Source of the DNA: Craterostigma plantagineum
Lineage: Eukaryota; Streptophyta; Magnoliopsida; Lamiales; Linderniaceae
Reading direction: 5' to 3'
DNA length: 64,000 nt
Assembly: GCA_027422505.1 (NCBI GenBank)
Contig: JAPQWV010000018.1
Location: 17,936,001-18,000,000, forward strand
The first letter of the stretch is position 1. Each line of letters begins with the position of its first letter. The position numbers and the translations under genes were made by a program. Shown here piece after piece: positions 43,994 through 53,689 of the stretch. The notes under the pieces are model-generated. The model saw only the letters and a program-made list of their open reading frames with translations. It was not told the DNA's origin and did not search any database.

Positions 43994-44451
43994 GGGTTTT
44001 CAGCATCAAATTGGTGATAGGTCAAAATTGCCTCTTAGAAATTGAGATATGTCAACAGTATATAGATCATGAATACAAATAATAATCTTATGTGCGCGTG
44101 TGTGAAGGTGCAACTGTGAATCTGCAATGTAAGGGCGAGGGAGAAGGGAACGTGACATACAGCTTAGAAGGAGTTACAGACAACAATGGCGTATACCATC
44201 TGAAGGTAGAAGGAGATCACGAGGATGAAGAATGTGCTGTGACTTTGGTGAAGAGTAGCAAAGATGACTGCGATGAGATCCCAGACGAGGGTTGGGCTAC
44301 GCAGAGCTCAAAGGTTGTCCTTACGAAGAACAGCGGTTTGCATGGAAACGTTCGAAAGGCCAATCCGCTCGCCTTCACAGCCAAGATCGCCGCCCCGTCT
44401 TGCGCTCCGTTCTTGAAGGAGATTGAGGACTCCAAGAAAGATGATGATTGA
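43734..44451 (+). CDS. Ole e 1-like (pollen allergen / extensin domain) secreted protein
   Basis: Two exons (43734-43908 and 44108-44451, GT-AG, phase 1) encode 172 residues. Residues 1-30 form a signal peptide (STIIVYVALLSFLSLSTKPS then QAA). The Ole e 1-like fold follows: FFVEGEVYCEICRADF, then after the join GATVNLQCKGEGEGNVTYSL, DNNGVYHLKVEGDHEDEECAV, SSKDDCDEIP and PSCAPFLKEIE. The six cysteines match the family (CEIC, LQC, EEC, DDC, SC). Such proteins occur in pollen tubes and in many vegetative cell walls. The acidic C-terminus (EDSKKDDD) is notable. The intron contains a CA/TA microsatellite. Confidence 0.93.
43910..43991. repeat. (CA)n-(TA)n microsatellite in the Ole e 1-like intron
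   Basis: The intron starts GTACACAC and continues as CA repeats with one T interruption, then TA repeats. The 5' splice site is thus part of the repeat edge. Confidence 0.95.
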
Positions 44452-44604
44452 TCAAGATTGAAAATTGTTTGCTGTTATATGAATTGATTTTTTTGTTGCT
44501 TTTTGCTTGCTTAAGCATATATACACTATAGTATACGTATTTTGCATGCGCTCTACCAATATTGTTTTTCATGTCTGATCATATATACGGTATGTTTTGA
44601 ATAT

Positions 44605-45021
44605 TGTTGAGGAATTGCGATCAATCCCAGATTTTTTGTAAGACGAATAAATGGAAATCAACGACGAACAGAGGAATTCTACGTGGTTCGGATTCAAAAC
44701 AAATCATACATCCACGGGATATAATACCTTCTCTTTATTGATAGCACCTTTACATAGCTTTCTCTAATCTCTTACGTTCAAGATTACATAGAATACCAAA
44801 CTATCTTCTATAATCAATGTCCAAGAGAATATTATATTTATGAGGCCTCGTCAATATCGTTTCTACCTCAAATGGTTCTCCTGTACTTTTATTGCAGCAT
44901 AACTCACGTTTGATCGTCTGTACAGCAATTTATTAACAGCTTCTGCCCATTATACTACTTGTTTTAGTAACTGCTGATGCGTCGTGGAGTTATGCTTCAA
45001 AACTCATTACTAATTCCAACA
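44605..45021 (-). mobile_element. Solo LTR, 417 bp
   Basis: Ends TGTTGAGG...TCCAACA with exact 5-bp duplications AATAT (44600-44604 and 45022-45026). It shares TACGTGGTTCGGATTC- and AAATCATACATCCACG-type words with the copia LTR at 53162-53681, so it belongs to a related copia lineage; orientation is inferred from that match. Confidence 0.85.
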
Positions 45022-45191
45022 AATATTTATTAATAAATATTCTTTTTTGGTAATATTTTGATCATTTATCATTGATATTGCTTCAACGTTACATAAACTT
45101 AATTAGAACATCTCCAACCGAACATCAAAACTTAAAATTTGGAATAAATTTACTCCAACCGAACTCAAAAACTCAACCCAAAATGTGTCAC

Positions 45192-46567
45192 TGATCGACA
45201 CGTGGTGTGTGAATGAAAATGTGCGACAAGTAATAAATAAAACGTATACTAAATTACTATCACCGACGTGCGATAGGCAGTGAACCTATCGTTTGTAGTG
45301 CAGTAGAGTGAGTAGACGAGTATCGAACACGAGGAATAAATCAAGTACTAGTAATTACCTATCGACTCGATATTTAGCCTGAATAAAATACGCAGATTTT
45401 TGATGACTTAACCTAACACTTACCCCTAAATCGACTAGAAATTCAAAGGACACGTTAAAATGGTACGAAGCTTTCAGATAATAAAAAGTGCTCGGGATTC
45501 GAATCCCGCTAGGTATTGTTGGCTAAGACAATGAACTATCGCTCCTACGTGATTCTGACTAGATCGCAGTAATTTTCCTGCCCGCTCGCGAGTTTGCTGT
45601 CGCCCTAAACGCTCGCGGGGATCTACAATTCATTAATTACTAACGGCGAGGATCGAGTATTTGCTTTCGCCCTATACTCGAATCCTATCTTCTACGAATG
45701 GCCTAATCGTTATTTAGCTGTCGCCCTAAACGATTTTCCAAACAATTACTTTAACACATAGACATATTAAAGCAACGAAACAATTTCATAGAACGATAAA
45801 TAGTCAAAACACATAGTCACGATAATTAAAAGTCTTAACGACGAAATATCCTAGCGTTCATCTAATCCCAAACACAAAGGGAATTAGCTACGCATAATAG
45901 AAGGAAAAACAACTAAGGAAATAGAAATTAAGAGAAAAGAACTCATAATCGTTGAAAGCTCGGGTAGATCTTTGTTCTTCGTTCACGTTTGCGTAGAACT
46001 CCGTCTCTCGCGCTCCGGGGCGTGATTCTGCGTTCTTTCGTGCTATTTTTCGTCTCTAGAGGGTTTAGGATTTGTATCTGATCGAAGTCCCTCCTTCTGA
46101 GTCGAATTTGGGCTTTTATACTAAATTTCGCACGGGTCACGGCCTGGGACATGGGACGTCACGGCCGTGACCATCACCGACTCTACGCGAGAATATCGAA
46201 ACCATGCGTCACGGCCAAGTGCATCGACGGTCACGGCCGTGACCATCACCAGTGGGCTTCTCTGCCTAGCGTCACGGCCAGACGCATTAAGCGTCACGGC
46301 CGTGACCATCATCCGCGCCCCGCTCTCTCGCTCACTGTCCCTCGTCACGGCCGTGACGCGTGATGCGTCTGGCCGTGACCGAGGGCAGTTTCGCCCTTTT
46401 TCGCGCCGTTTTGCTCCGTTTTCGCTCCTTTTCGCCCGAAACTCGTCCTAAGCTCCTTTAACATCAAAATAGGTGTAAATATGTTGAATAAATGCACAAA
46501 GTGATTGCTAAAACTATGTTATACCCTAATAAAGTACTACGATAAACGCACTAAAATGCGTTTATCA
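45192..46567 (-). repeat. 3' LTR of the young Athila-type element
   Basis: Minus-strand ends TGATAAACG...GTCGATCA. TATA box TATAAAAG at 46113-46120 (minus), directly downstream of four GTCACGGCCGTGAC palindromes (46158-46357). Confidence 0.95.
46158..46357. promoter_or_regulatory. Four GTCACGGCCGTGAC palindromes in LTR U3
   Basis: Perfect 14-bp palindromes lie at 46158-46171, 46230-46243, 46293-46306 and 46344-46357 with half-sites (GTCACGGCC) between them. In transcription direction (minus) they are immediately upstream of the TATA box. The same four stand in the 5' LTR at 52075, 52147, 52210 and 52261. They look like tandem cis-elements for a dimeric factor. Confidence 0.8.
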
Positions 46568-46580
46568 AACCTCCCCACAC
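46568..46580 (-). other. Polypurine tract of the young Athila-type element
   Basis: On the minus strand GTGTGGGGAGGTT stands directly before the 3' LTR. Confidence 0.75.
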
Positions 46581-48267
46581 TTAAGCATTTGCTTGTCCTC
46601 AAGTAAATTAGGAATTAGATAAGGCATAAATCAGGATAACGGCACGATCGTTCGCAATTTATCATCAAAACTAGAAGGCACGAAAAGAATCAAGCAAACA
46701 ATCATGGACGTTACACTAATGACTTGCACTTGTCGACTTAAACTTCCTTCGCACTGCTAATCGAGACTCATACTCTCACAAGGATTCGCTCAAGTCGCTC
46801 AGTGTATAGGCTAAATTTATGGTGAATCACTCAAATTCGTGCGCTAGTCCAACCCCTACCATAGGCTTGCAGGCTAATCGCATATCTACTACTTAAAGTG
46901 GCAAGCATAAATCTGAGGGTCTTTTTGGGAAAAACATGGATCAAATAGTCATGAAATGGTACGCATATATAATGAGCATGTAATCTTTAAACCAGGGATA
47001 CGTAAGCGAAAAATTTCGAAGAACATAGCATGGTCGAACAGAAAATCACACGTCTCAGCACAGGATTCAACATTCTCGCCCCGAAATCCTAGACTTTTCT
47101 GCCCGACCCCTGTCAACTCAGTTCCCTTTCATTTTCTGCCCTTTCCCTTTAATTACGCTCTAGTGCACTACCCTTATTCCCTCAAAACATCAAGGTTCGG
47201 CTTTTGTCGCAAAGAATACATCGTCACAGCGAATGCCGTGTACCTAGGGATACTTATTACCGAAACCTATATCTTGCCAAAAGGTTTATGGGCATGCTTA
47301 TGAAAACGGGATCAGGTCATTTCAGAAAACGGTCAAATCAGGGCGAGTCATTTCACGAATAACAGAGAAGAAAATCGAACCATACACTGAAACTGTAACT
47401 CTCAAGTCCGACTTCTGCTCTATTCTACAAATTCGGGTTCATATAATTTCTGGAGGCTTATATGAGTCAGGGGCATTTCATATCATATGAGGTACGCAAC
47501 GAATAGGCTTAGGCTCAAAGGGCTAACTATTGGGCTAGTCATGGTGGGAAGTTTTGGCTCTGGACTTAGTTCCTAATGCCCTCATCATTTCTACACTAAC
47601 ACACCAAAAACAGTTTCAACACGCATTAGACAGGCAAGTTCTAGAGAGATTATAGACTAGGTACGTCACACAACCAAGAAAACTAAGCATAAGCTCGTCA
47701 GGCTCAAACTCTCACGTGAAACAGGGTTATGTCTACGAATCTCTCAAAACAGTGCTATATCTATTCAGGCAAACATGATTCAATCAGTCATGCATATCTT
47801 AATTGCTCACAAGGATTTCATAACATGCAAACCAACTCTAGATAAACGCAAACAATCATGCCTGATTTTAATAATTCATACCTTTCTAACAAAATTGATA
47901 GCTCACGGACACGTCATAAAAATTTAAAAATTTTCACGTAAGTTCTAAAACTACATTCCCCTCCCCACACTTAAGTCAGACGTTGTCCTCAACGTAAAAA
48001 TTGAATAAACGAGAGGGAAAAGTAGGTGTAAGAGAACGAAACTTCCCTGACGGAAAATATTGACGTGGTCGTGACTAGACGCGTGATGGTTGTCATATCG
48101 TGACTCGTGATGCCTGACATGACTAAAAGGAAAACTAAACATAACAGAAAAAACATGAATTGTAATAATAATAGGCATAATAAAAAAAATACTAGATAGA
48201 TAAAACCTGGGTTGCCTCCCAAGAAGCGCTTCCTTTACCGTCTTTAGCCGGACGTGCTTTCGTTCGC
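46581..48267. other. Non-coding stretch between gag-protease and 3' LTR
   Basis: About 1.7 kb without a convincing frame. At its gag side (about 48205-48235) is the block GAAGCGCTTCTTGGGAGGCAACCCAGG (minus strand), also found right after pol in the second Athila-type element. A second copy of the polypurine-tract-like sequence CCTCCCCACACTTAAG lies at about 47960-47975. In Athila-type elements this area may contain an env-like gene; none is seen here. Confidence 0.6.
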
Positions 48268-50919
48268 TTAGGGTGGCTGGAAGTCGAGGTACAACATCTC
48301 TTTTCTGCTTAAGTTTTTCTTGCCTACATCCATACCTTGGCGGTGTCTCCTTTCGTCGGGCAGCGATTTCAACTCTAGTGGCGTTCGCTCCTCGACTGGG
48401 CTCTTGTCCTTAACTTCTTTGCTGCTTTCGTCGGTGGTTATGATGGGTTCGTCGATCTCATCCCCACACTTATCGATTTCCATAATCGTGTGCCTATCAT
48501 ACTTGCTGACCTGTGACAGACCTTGCACAGAGAAGAGAAAATCGCGCTCAAAGACATCTAAGAAATAGCATTTATCATCTTGCTCGTTGCTCTTTTTCAT
48601 CGAATCAGCCATATTGAATGTAACTTTTTCGCCGTCTACTGTCAAGGTTAATGTTCCATTCCTAACATCTATCATGGTCTCGCCTGTAGCTAAGAATGGT
48701 CTACCTAGAATTAATGGAACATTTTCATCCTCGTCCATGTCTAAGATCACAAAATCAGCAGGGATAACGAACTTATTGACCTTAACTAGAACATCCTCGA
48801 TAACACCTAGAGGGTATTTTAACGATCTATCGGCCAATTGAATACTCATTCTAGTGGGTCGTGGTTCACCTAATTCTAAACGCTTAAACATGGAGTACGG
48901 CATTAAATTTATACTAGCACCTAGATCAGCTAAAGCATGTTCAACAACTAAATCACCTATCAAACAAGGAATAGTAAAACTCCCTGGGTCCTTGAGCTTT
49001 TTCGGTATCTTGCTCTGGAGTATCACTGAGCACTCTCCTCGTAGGTATACCGTGGAGACGTGTTCGAGCTTCCGTCGGTTCGTCAGCAAGTCCATCAGGA
49101 ACTTAACGAAATTGGGCATCTGCACAATAGCTTCAATAAACGGTAAGTTAATATGTAATTCTTTGCACATACCCATAAATCTGCCAATTAGCGCCTCGTC
49201 TTTGTCCTTCTTCAACCGTGCTGGATAGGGAATCTTCGGCTGGTACGGCATCACTGGTGGCCGCTCATTCTCCCTCGCTTTTTCTATTTCGGGTGCAGCT
49301 TTCTCCTTTTTAGGTTGCTCTTTTTCAGGTGCAACTTCCCTCAACCGAGCTGGGTACGGGATCTTTGGTTGATACGGCTTCACGAATGGTCGCGTCTTTC
49401 TCTCGTCATCCTTGACCTTCTCGACTCCGTCGCCCTTGCTTTCCTCCACTTCTGGCTCGTCGTGGCCCTCGAAATCGACTTTCTCCTTTAGATTCTGCTT
49501 GGTGGGAGCTTCTTGTAATCCTCTCCCGCTCCTCAGGGTTACCGCATTGCAATACTCCTTGGGGTTTGTCTCGGTGTAGCTCGGGAGTGGTCCTTGATTT
49601 CGCCCCGCAATTTGCTTTGCTAATTGCCCCACTTGCTGCTCCAACCTCTTGATCGAGGCATCTGTATTCTGAGCACGCAAGTCGTTTGCCTCCATGTACT
49701 CCTCCATCTTCGTCATTCGGCTTTCGTGGGCTGCGGTGGTGCTACTGAAATTCGTGAGAAGTGCCTTCATCATGTCCTTCATCTCCCTCATGTCGTCGGA
49801 TCCTCCTGCGGGCGCGTTCTGGTACTGTCGTGGTGGCCCATTTTGGAGTTCGGACGGTCGGGGCTGAAATCCTGACGGTCCTTGGCCCTGATAGTTCTGA
49901 TTCCCGTACGCCAGGTTTGGATGTGCCCGAGGCTGGAAGCTTCGCTGGCCACCTTGATAATTGCCCATATAGTCTACGTGCTCCAGCGGCTGGCCAAGTT
50001 GGCATTCTGATGTCTCGTGGGATGCGCCACAAATTCTGCACAATGGCACGTAAGACGTGTGCTGCGTCGGTGCGATGGTGGCCACGGCATTCACGGGCTG
50101 AGTTTGCCCGGACTTGGGAAGTAATGCGCCAATCACCGTCTGCAACTGGGAGTTCGTCGAGGCGATTTGTTGCTGAAGTGCCTCGATTTTAGCGTTAGTG
50201 GCCGTCTCCTCACTCACTCCGAACACACCGGGTGTCTTCATCCTGGTATTGCCCCTCATGAAGCTGTTCCTCGAGTAGTCCTCGATCAGATTCCAAGCGT
50301 CGGTAGCATTGAGCTTCACGAGTCCTCCTCCTGCGGCTCCGTCTAGCATATGGACAGTCTGGTCATTGAGCCCCTCGTGAAATCGGTTGATCTGGGCTGC
50401 CTTCGACATCCCGTGCTGCGGGCACCTCTTCAGTAGCGCCTTATATCGCTCCCACACCTCGTAGAGGTTTTCTGAGTCCTTCTGATGGAATAGGGAGATC
50501 TCTGTCTTTAACCTTAGCACCTTCGTCAGCGGGAAATAATGGCCGATAAACGCGGCTCGCAGCTCCTCCCATGTAGTGATTGAGCGAGGTGGCAACATCT
50601 CCAGCCATTCCTTCGCTCTGAACTTCAGGGAGAACGGGAACAGCATCAACTTAATTGCATCGCCCGAGACCCCGTTGATCTTGATGGTGTCAGTCACCGT
50701 CAGAAAAGCCTTCAGATGAGAGTAGGGATCGTCATCGAGATTGCCCTCAAACTGGACTGTCTGGAAGATCATCTGAAGCCAAGAGTGCTTCAGCTCGAAA
50801 TTGTTGTTCTCGATCGGCGGGATGACAATCGCCGACTCAGTACTGCCTAGCGCGTCATTCCTTAGGAGATCCTGTAGTGATGGCTCCTCCTCGTGGACGG
50901 GTACTCTATGGTCCGCCAT
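48268..50919 (-). CDS. Gag-protease polyprotein of the young Athila-type element, intact
   Basis: One uninterrupted 883-codon frame. Residues about 45-200 are the retrotransposon gag domain (HSWLQMIFQTVQFEG, LLKRCPQHGM). A zinc-knuckle-like CRICGASHETSEC follows near 297, with one residue fewer between the second Cys and His than the usual knuckle. Residues about 370-470 form a coiled coil with heptads (MTKMEEYMEANDLRAQN). Two copies of a KPYQPKIPYPARL block lie in the 530-600 region. The aspartic protease is at about 650-790 with ADLGASINLMP, an Asp-Leu-Gly active site usual in this lineage. The last residues (KEMLYLDFQPP) match the C-terminus of integrase in the neighbouring element, indicating an internal deletion of RT, RNase H and integrase. 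It forms capsid-like particles in this family. Confidence 0.95.
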   Translation of the reverse strand: MADHRVPVHEEEPSLQDLLRNDALGSTESAIVIPPIENNNFELKHSWLQMIFQTVQFEGNLDDDPYSHLKAFLTVTDTIKINGVSGDAIKLMLFPFSLKFRAKEWLEMLPPRSITTWEELRAAFIGHYFPLTKVLRLKTEISLFHQKDSENLYEVWERYKALLKRCPQHGMSKAAQINRFHEGLNDQTVHMLDGAAGGGLVKLNATDAWNLIEDYSRNSFMRGNTRMKTPGVFGVSEETATNAKIEALQQQIASTNSQLQTVIGALLPKSGQTQPVNAVATIAPTQHTSYVPLCRICGASHETSECQLGQPLEHVDYMGNYQGGQRSFQPRAHPNLAYGNQNYQGQGPSGFQPRPSELQNGPPRQYQNAPAGGSDDMREMKDMMKALLTNFSSTTAAHESRMTKMEEYMEANDLRAQNTDASIKRLEQQVGQLAKQIAGRNQGPLPSYTETNPKEYCNAVTLRSGRGLQEAPTKQNLKEKVDFEGHDEPEVEESKGDGVEKVKDDERKTRPFVKPYQPKIPYPARLREVAPEKEQPKKEKAAPEIEKARENERPPVMPYQPKIPYPARLKKDKDEALIGRFMGMCKELHINLPFIEAIVQMPNFVKFLMDLLTNRRKLEHVSTVYLRGECSVILQSKIPKKLKDPGSFTIPCLIGDLVVEHALADLGASINLMPYSMFKRLELGEPRPTRMSIQLADRSLKYPLGVIEDVLVKVNKFVIPADFVILDMDEDENVPLILGRPFLATGETMIDVRNGTLTLTVDGEKVTFNMADSMKKSNEQDDKCYFLDVFERDFLFSVQGLSQVSKYDRHTIMEIDKCGDEIDEPIITTDESSKEVKDKSPVEERTPLELKSLPDERRHRQGMDVGKKNLSRKEMLYLDFQPP

Positions 50920-51085
50920 GTCTACTTCTGTATCTGGACTAAAAGAAATCGACTCGTAAAAGAAATAACGAAAATAACAATAACTAGAAGAACAAATAAC
51001 GCCAACAGTAATAAAGAAAAGAAAAGGAAAACTTCAAATAAAATGGCTAAATTACCGAACTACGGTGTTCCTAATATCAATTTAT

Positions 51086-51103
51086 TCCCCGGCAACGGCG
51101 CCA
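51086..51103 (-). other. Primer-binding site, tRNA-Asp type
   Basis: The minus strand reads TGGCGCCGTTGCCGGGGA six bases after the 5' LTR, complementary to the 3' end of plant tRNA-Asp, the usual primer of Athila-type elements. Confidence 0.9.
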
Positions 51104-51109
51104 AAAACT

Positions 51110-52484
51110 TGATCGACACGTGGTGTGTGAATGAAAATGTGCGACAAGTAATAAATAAAACGTATACTAAATTACTATCACCGACGTGCGATAGGCAGTG
51201 AACCTATCGTTTGTAGTGCAGTAGAGTGAGTAGACGAGTATCGAACACGAGGAATAAATCAAGTACTAGTAATTACCTATCGACTCGATATTTAGCCTGA
51301 ATAAAATACGCAGATTTTTGATGACTTAACCTAACACTTACCCCTAAATCGACTAGAAATTCAAAGGACACGTTAAACTGGTACGAAGCTTTCAGATAAT
51401 AAAAGTGCTCGGGATTCGAATCCCGCTAGGTATTGTTGGCTAAGACAATGAACTATCGCTCCTACGTGATTCTGACTAGATCGCAGTAATTTTCCTGCCC
51501 GCTCGCGAGTTTGCTGTCGCCCTAAACGCTCGCGGGGATCTACAATTCATTAATTACTAACGGCGAGGATCGAGTATTTGCTTTCGCCCTATACTCGAAT
51601 CCTATCTTCTACGAATGGCCTAATCGTTATTTAGCTGTCGCCCTAAACGATTTTCCAAACAATTACTTTAACACATAGACATATTAAAGCAACGAAACAA
51701 TTTCATAGAACGATAAATAGTCAAAACACATAGTCACGATAATTAAAAGTCTTAACTACGAAATATCCTAGCGTTCATCTAATCCCAAACACAAAGGGAA
51801 TTAGCTACGCATAATAGAAGGAAAAACAACTAAGGAAATAGAAATTAAGAGAAAAGAACTCATAATCGTTGAAAGCTCGGGTAGATCTTTGTTCTTCGTT
51901 CACGTTTGCGTAGAACTCCGTCTCTCGCGCTCCGGGGCGTGATTCTGCGTTCTTTCGTGCTATTTTTCGTCTCTAGAGGGTTTAGGATTTGTATCTGATC
52001 GAAGTCCCTCCTTCTGAGTCGAATTTGGGCTTTTATACTAAATTTCGCACGGGTCACGGCCTGGGACATGGGACGTCACGGCCGTGACCATCACCGACTC
52101 TACGCGAGAATATCGAAACCATGCGTCACGGCCAAGTGCATCGACGGTCACGGCCGTGACCATCACCAGTGGGCTTCTCTGCCTAGCGTCACGGCCAGAC
52201 GCATTAAGCGTCACGGCCGTGACCATCATCCGCGCCCCGCTCTCTCGCTCACTGTCCCTCGTCACGGCCGTGACGCGTGATGCGTCTGGCCGTGACCGAG
52301 GGCAGTTTCGCCCTTTTTCGCGCCGTTTTGCTCCGTTTTCGCTCCTTTTCGCCCGAAACTCGTCCTAAGCTCCTTTAACATCAAAATAGGTGTAAATATG
52401 TTGAATAAATGCACAAAGTGATTGCTAAAACTATGTTATACCCTAATAAAGTACTACGATAAACGCACTAAAATGCGTTTATCA
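51110..52484 (-). repeat. 5' LTR of the young Athila-type element
   Basis: Nearly identical to 45192-46567. TATA box at 52030-52037 (minus) and palindromes at 52075-52274. The R/U5 half contains a 16-bp palindrome CGGGATTCGAATCCCG (51410-51425) and several AGGGCGA(A)AGC words. Confidence 0.95.
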
Positions 52485-53161
52485 GTCACACATGTTCTCT
52501 CTCATCACTTTGACGCATCTTTGCGTTTTTTTTTTAATTTGCAACGCAAGTACTTAGTTTTTCTTCTCTCATGGATCTGTCGGAAAACGCCGACAAGAAT
52601 AATAAGACAGCTCAAAGTCGCTATAGAAGTTGTTTTTTTTTTGGGAAAAAGAACCAGCTTAAAGTCATATCAACAAACGCTTCTTTTAAATAGAAAAAGA
52701 AAGAAACATATCAATGGTTCATCAATATATTAAAGACAATCAAACTGATTGGTTGCTCAACAGTCACGCTGCATTTAATATGTATAAACATATTGTAGTT
52801 GTGGTGTTTTTAATAACCATTAATTGATGCCTTTTATTTGTATAAACATATTTTTATTATTAATCTTATTAATTTTTTGTGATTAAATCAGAAATAAAAT
52901 TTATAGTCTAATTTGTAAAGTTGTATAATATGTGGGTAGTATTGAAATTTGTAAAAATTAGCTTGGAAATGAATATTACAAAACAGTCCATTGAGATTGA
53001 GAATGAGTTGGTCGGTTGGAGAAGAATTACTGCATTTTAAGTTTGAGAATGCGTTTGAGTTTGAAAATTTGTTTCTCGGTTGGAGATGGTCTTAGCGTTC
53101 TTGCTGAAGTGATTGTATTCGTTCATGCCTGTTAGGGGTTCTGTGGAAACTGAAACATATG

Positions 53162-53681
53162 TGTTGGTAATTTAAACAAGATTCGAAATAAATTTGAAGA
53201 GAGGATTTTTACGTGTGTCGGATTCAATACGAATCATACATCCACGATAGATTATAACTCTTTTATTGATTGTTCGAGATTACAAGATACAAGCTTTGTT
53301 GGAAATTGAGGTTTATATCGGAAGGGAGGAACTTGATATCGAAGGATAGTGTTTAGAGGAAGATGCTTTGTATTATAACACACTTGTTTACAATATTGTT
53401 TTGATTTTGCTTGAAACAAATGGCAAGGACATCACCCCTATTTATACTAATTCCACCTCCTTAAGATGTGTCTAAGATTAAGCCACAGTCTCTGATCTAT
53501 AATTCTCCTAGATTCTTCTACCAAAATATCCTAGATTTTTCTATAGAAATATCCACATTATTCTATATAAATATCTTAGATATTTTTCTAAAACCTTCTA
53601 GAAATTGGGCTAGCTATTTTCCTAAGCCCAATGCAAAACTATCTTAATTGCTCAAGCCCAAACCAAGTTTAACTTTCAACA
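53162..53681 (-). mobile_element. 3' LTR of a degenerate copia element
   Basis: On the minus strand a purine tract AAGTTTAAGGGGG precedes TGTTGAAAGTTAAAC; the segment ends CCAACA at 53162. Length 520 bp. The plus strand shows several TAGATT/ATATTCTAGA-like short repeats around 53510-53610. The 5' LTR lies beyond the second Athila-type element, outside the window. Confidence 0.8.
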
Positions 53682-53689
53682 CCCCCTTA

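Larger units (their letters stand above)
45192..52484 (-). mobile_element. Full-length young Athila-type LTR retrotransposon lacking pol
   Basis: Two LTRs of 1376 and 1375 bp differ, as far as I can see by eye, at two bases and one single-base indel. Exact 5-bp duplications GTCAC flank the element (45187-45191 and 52485-52489). A tRNA-Asp-type primer-binding site adjoins the right LTR, which is therefore the 5' LTR, and a polypurine tract adjoins the left one. The only large frame is gag-protease (48268-50919). No RT, RNase H or integrase exists anywhere inside, so it must have moved with enzymes from another element. Confidence 0.96.
45106..53091. mobile_element. PIF/Harbinger-like MITE of about 690 bp, interrupted by an Athila-type element
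   Basis: The left end GAACATCTCCAACCG and the right end (inward GACCATCTCCAACCG) are inverted repeats with 14 of 15 matches, each bordered by TTA (45103-45105 and 53092-53094), the 3-bp duplication of this superfamily. Its own sequence is 45106-45191 and 52490-53091; no transposase is present. Additional CAACCG/CGGTTGG words near both ends support the reading. Confidence 0.8.

Noticed and set aside
46121..46451. Overlapping frames on both strands rich in GRDHH / VTAVT repeats, present twice (also 52038-52368)
   Set aside because: They translate the GTCACGGCCGTGAC palindromes and GC-rich U3 of the LTRs; identical in both LTRs because the LTRs are identical, not because of a gene.
50893..51201. 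Plus-strand frame spanning the 5' leader of the young Athila-type element
   Set aside because: It is antisense to the leader and crosses the primer-binding site and LTR boundary; Lys/Asn-rich composition reflects AT-rich sequence.
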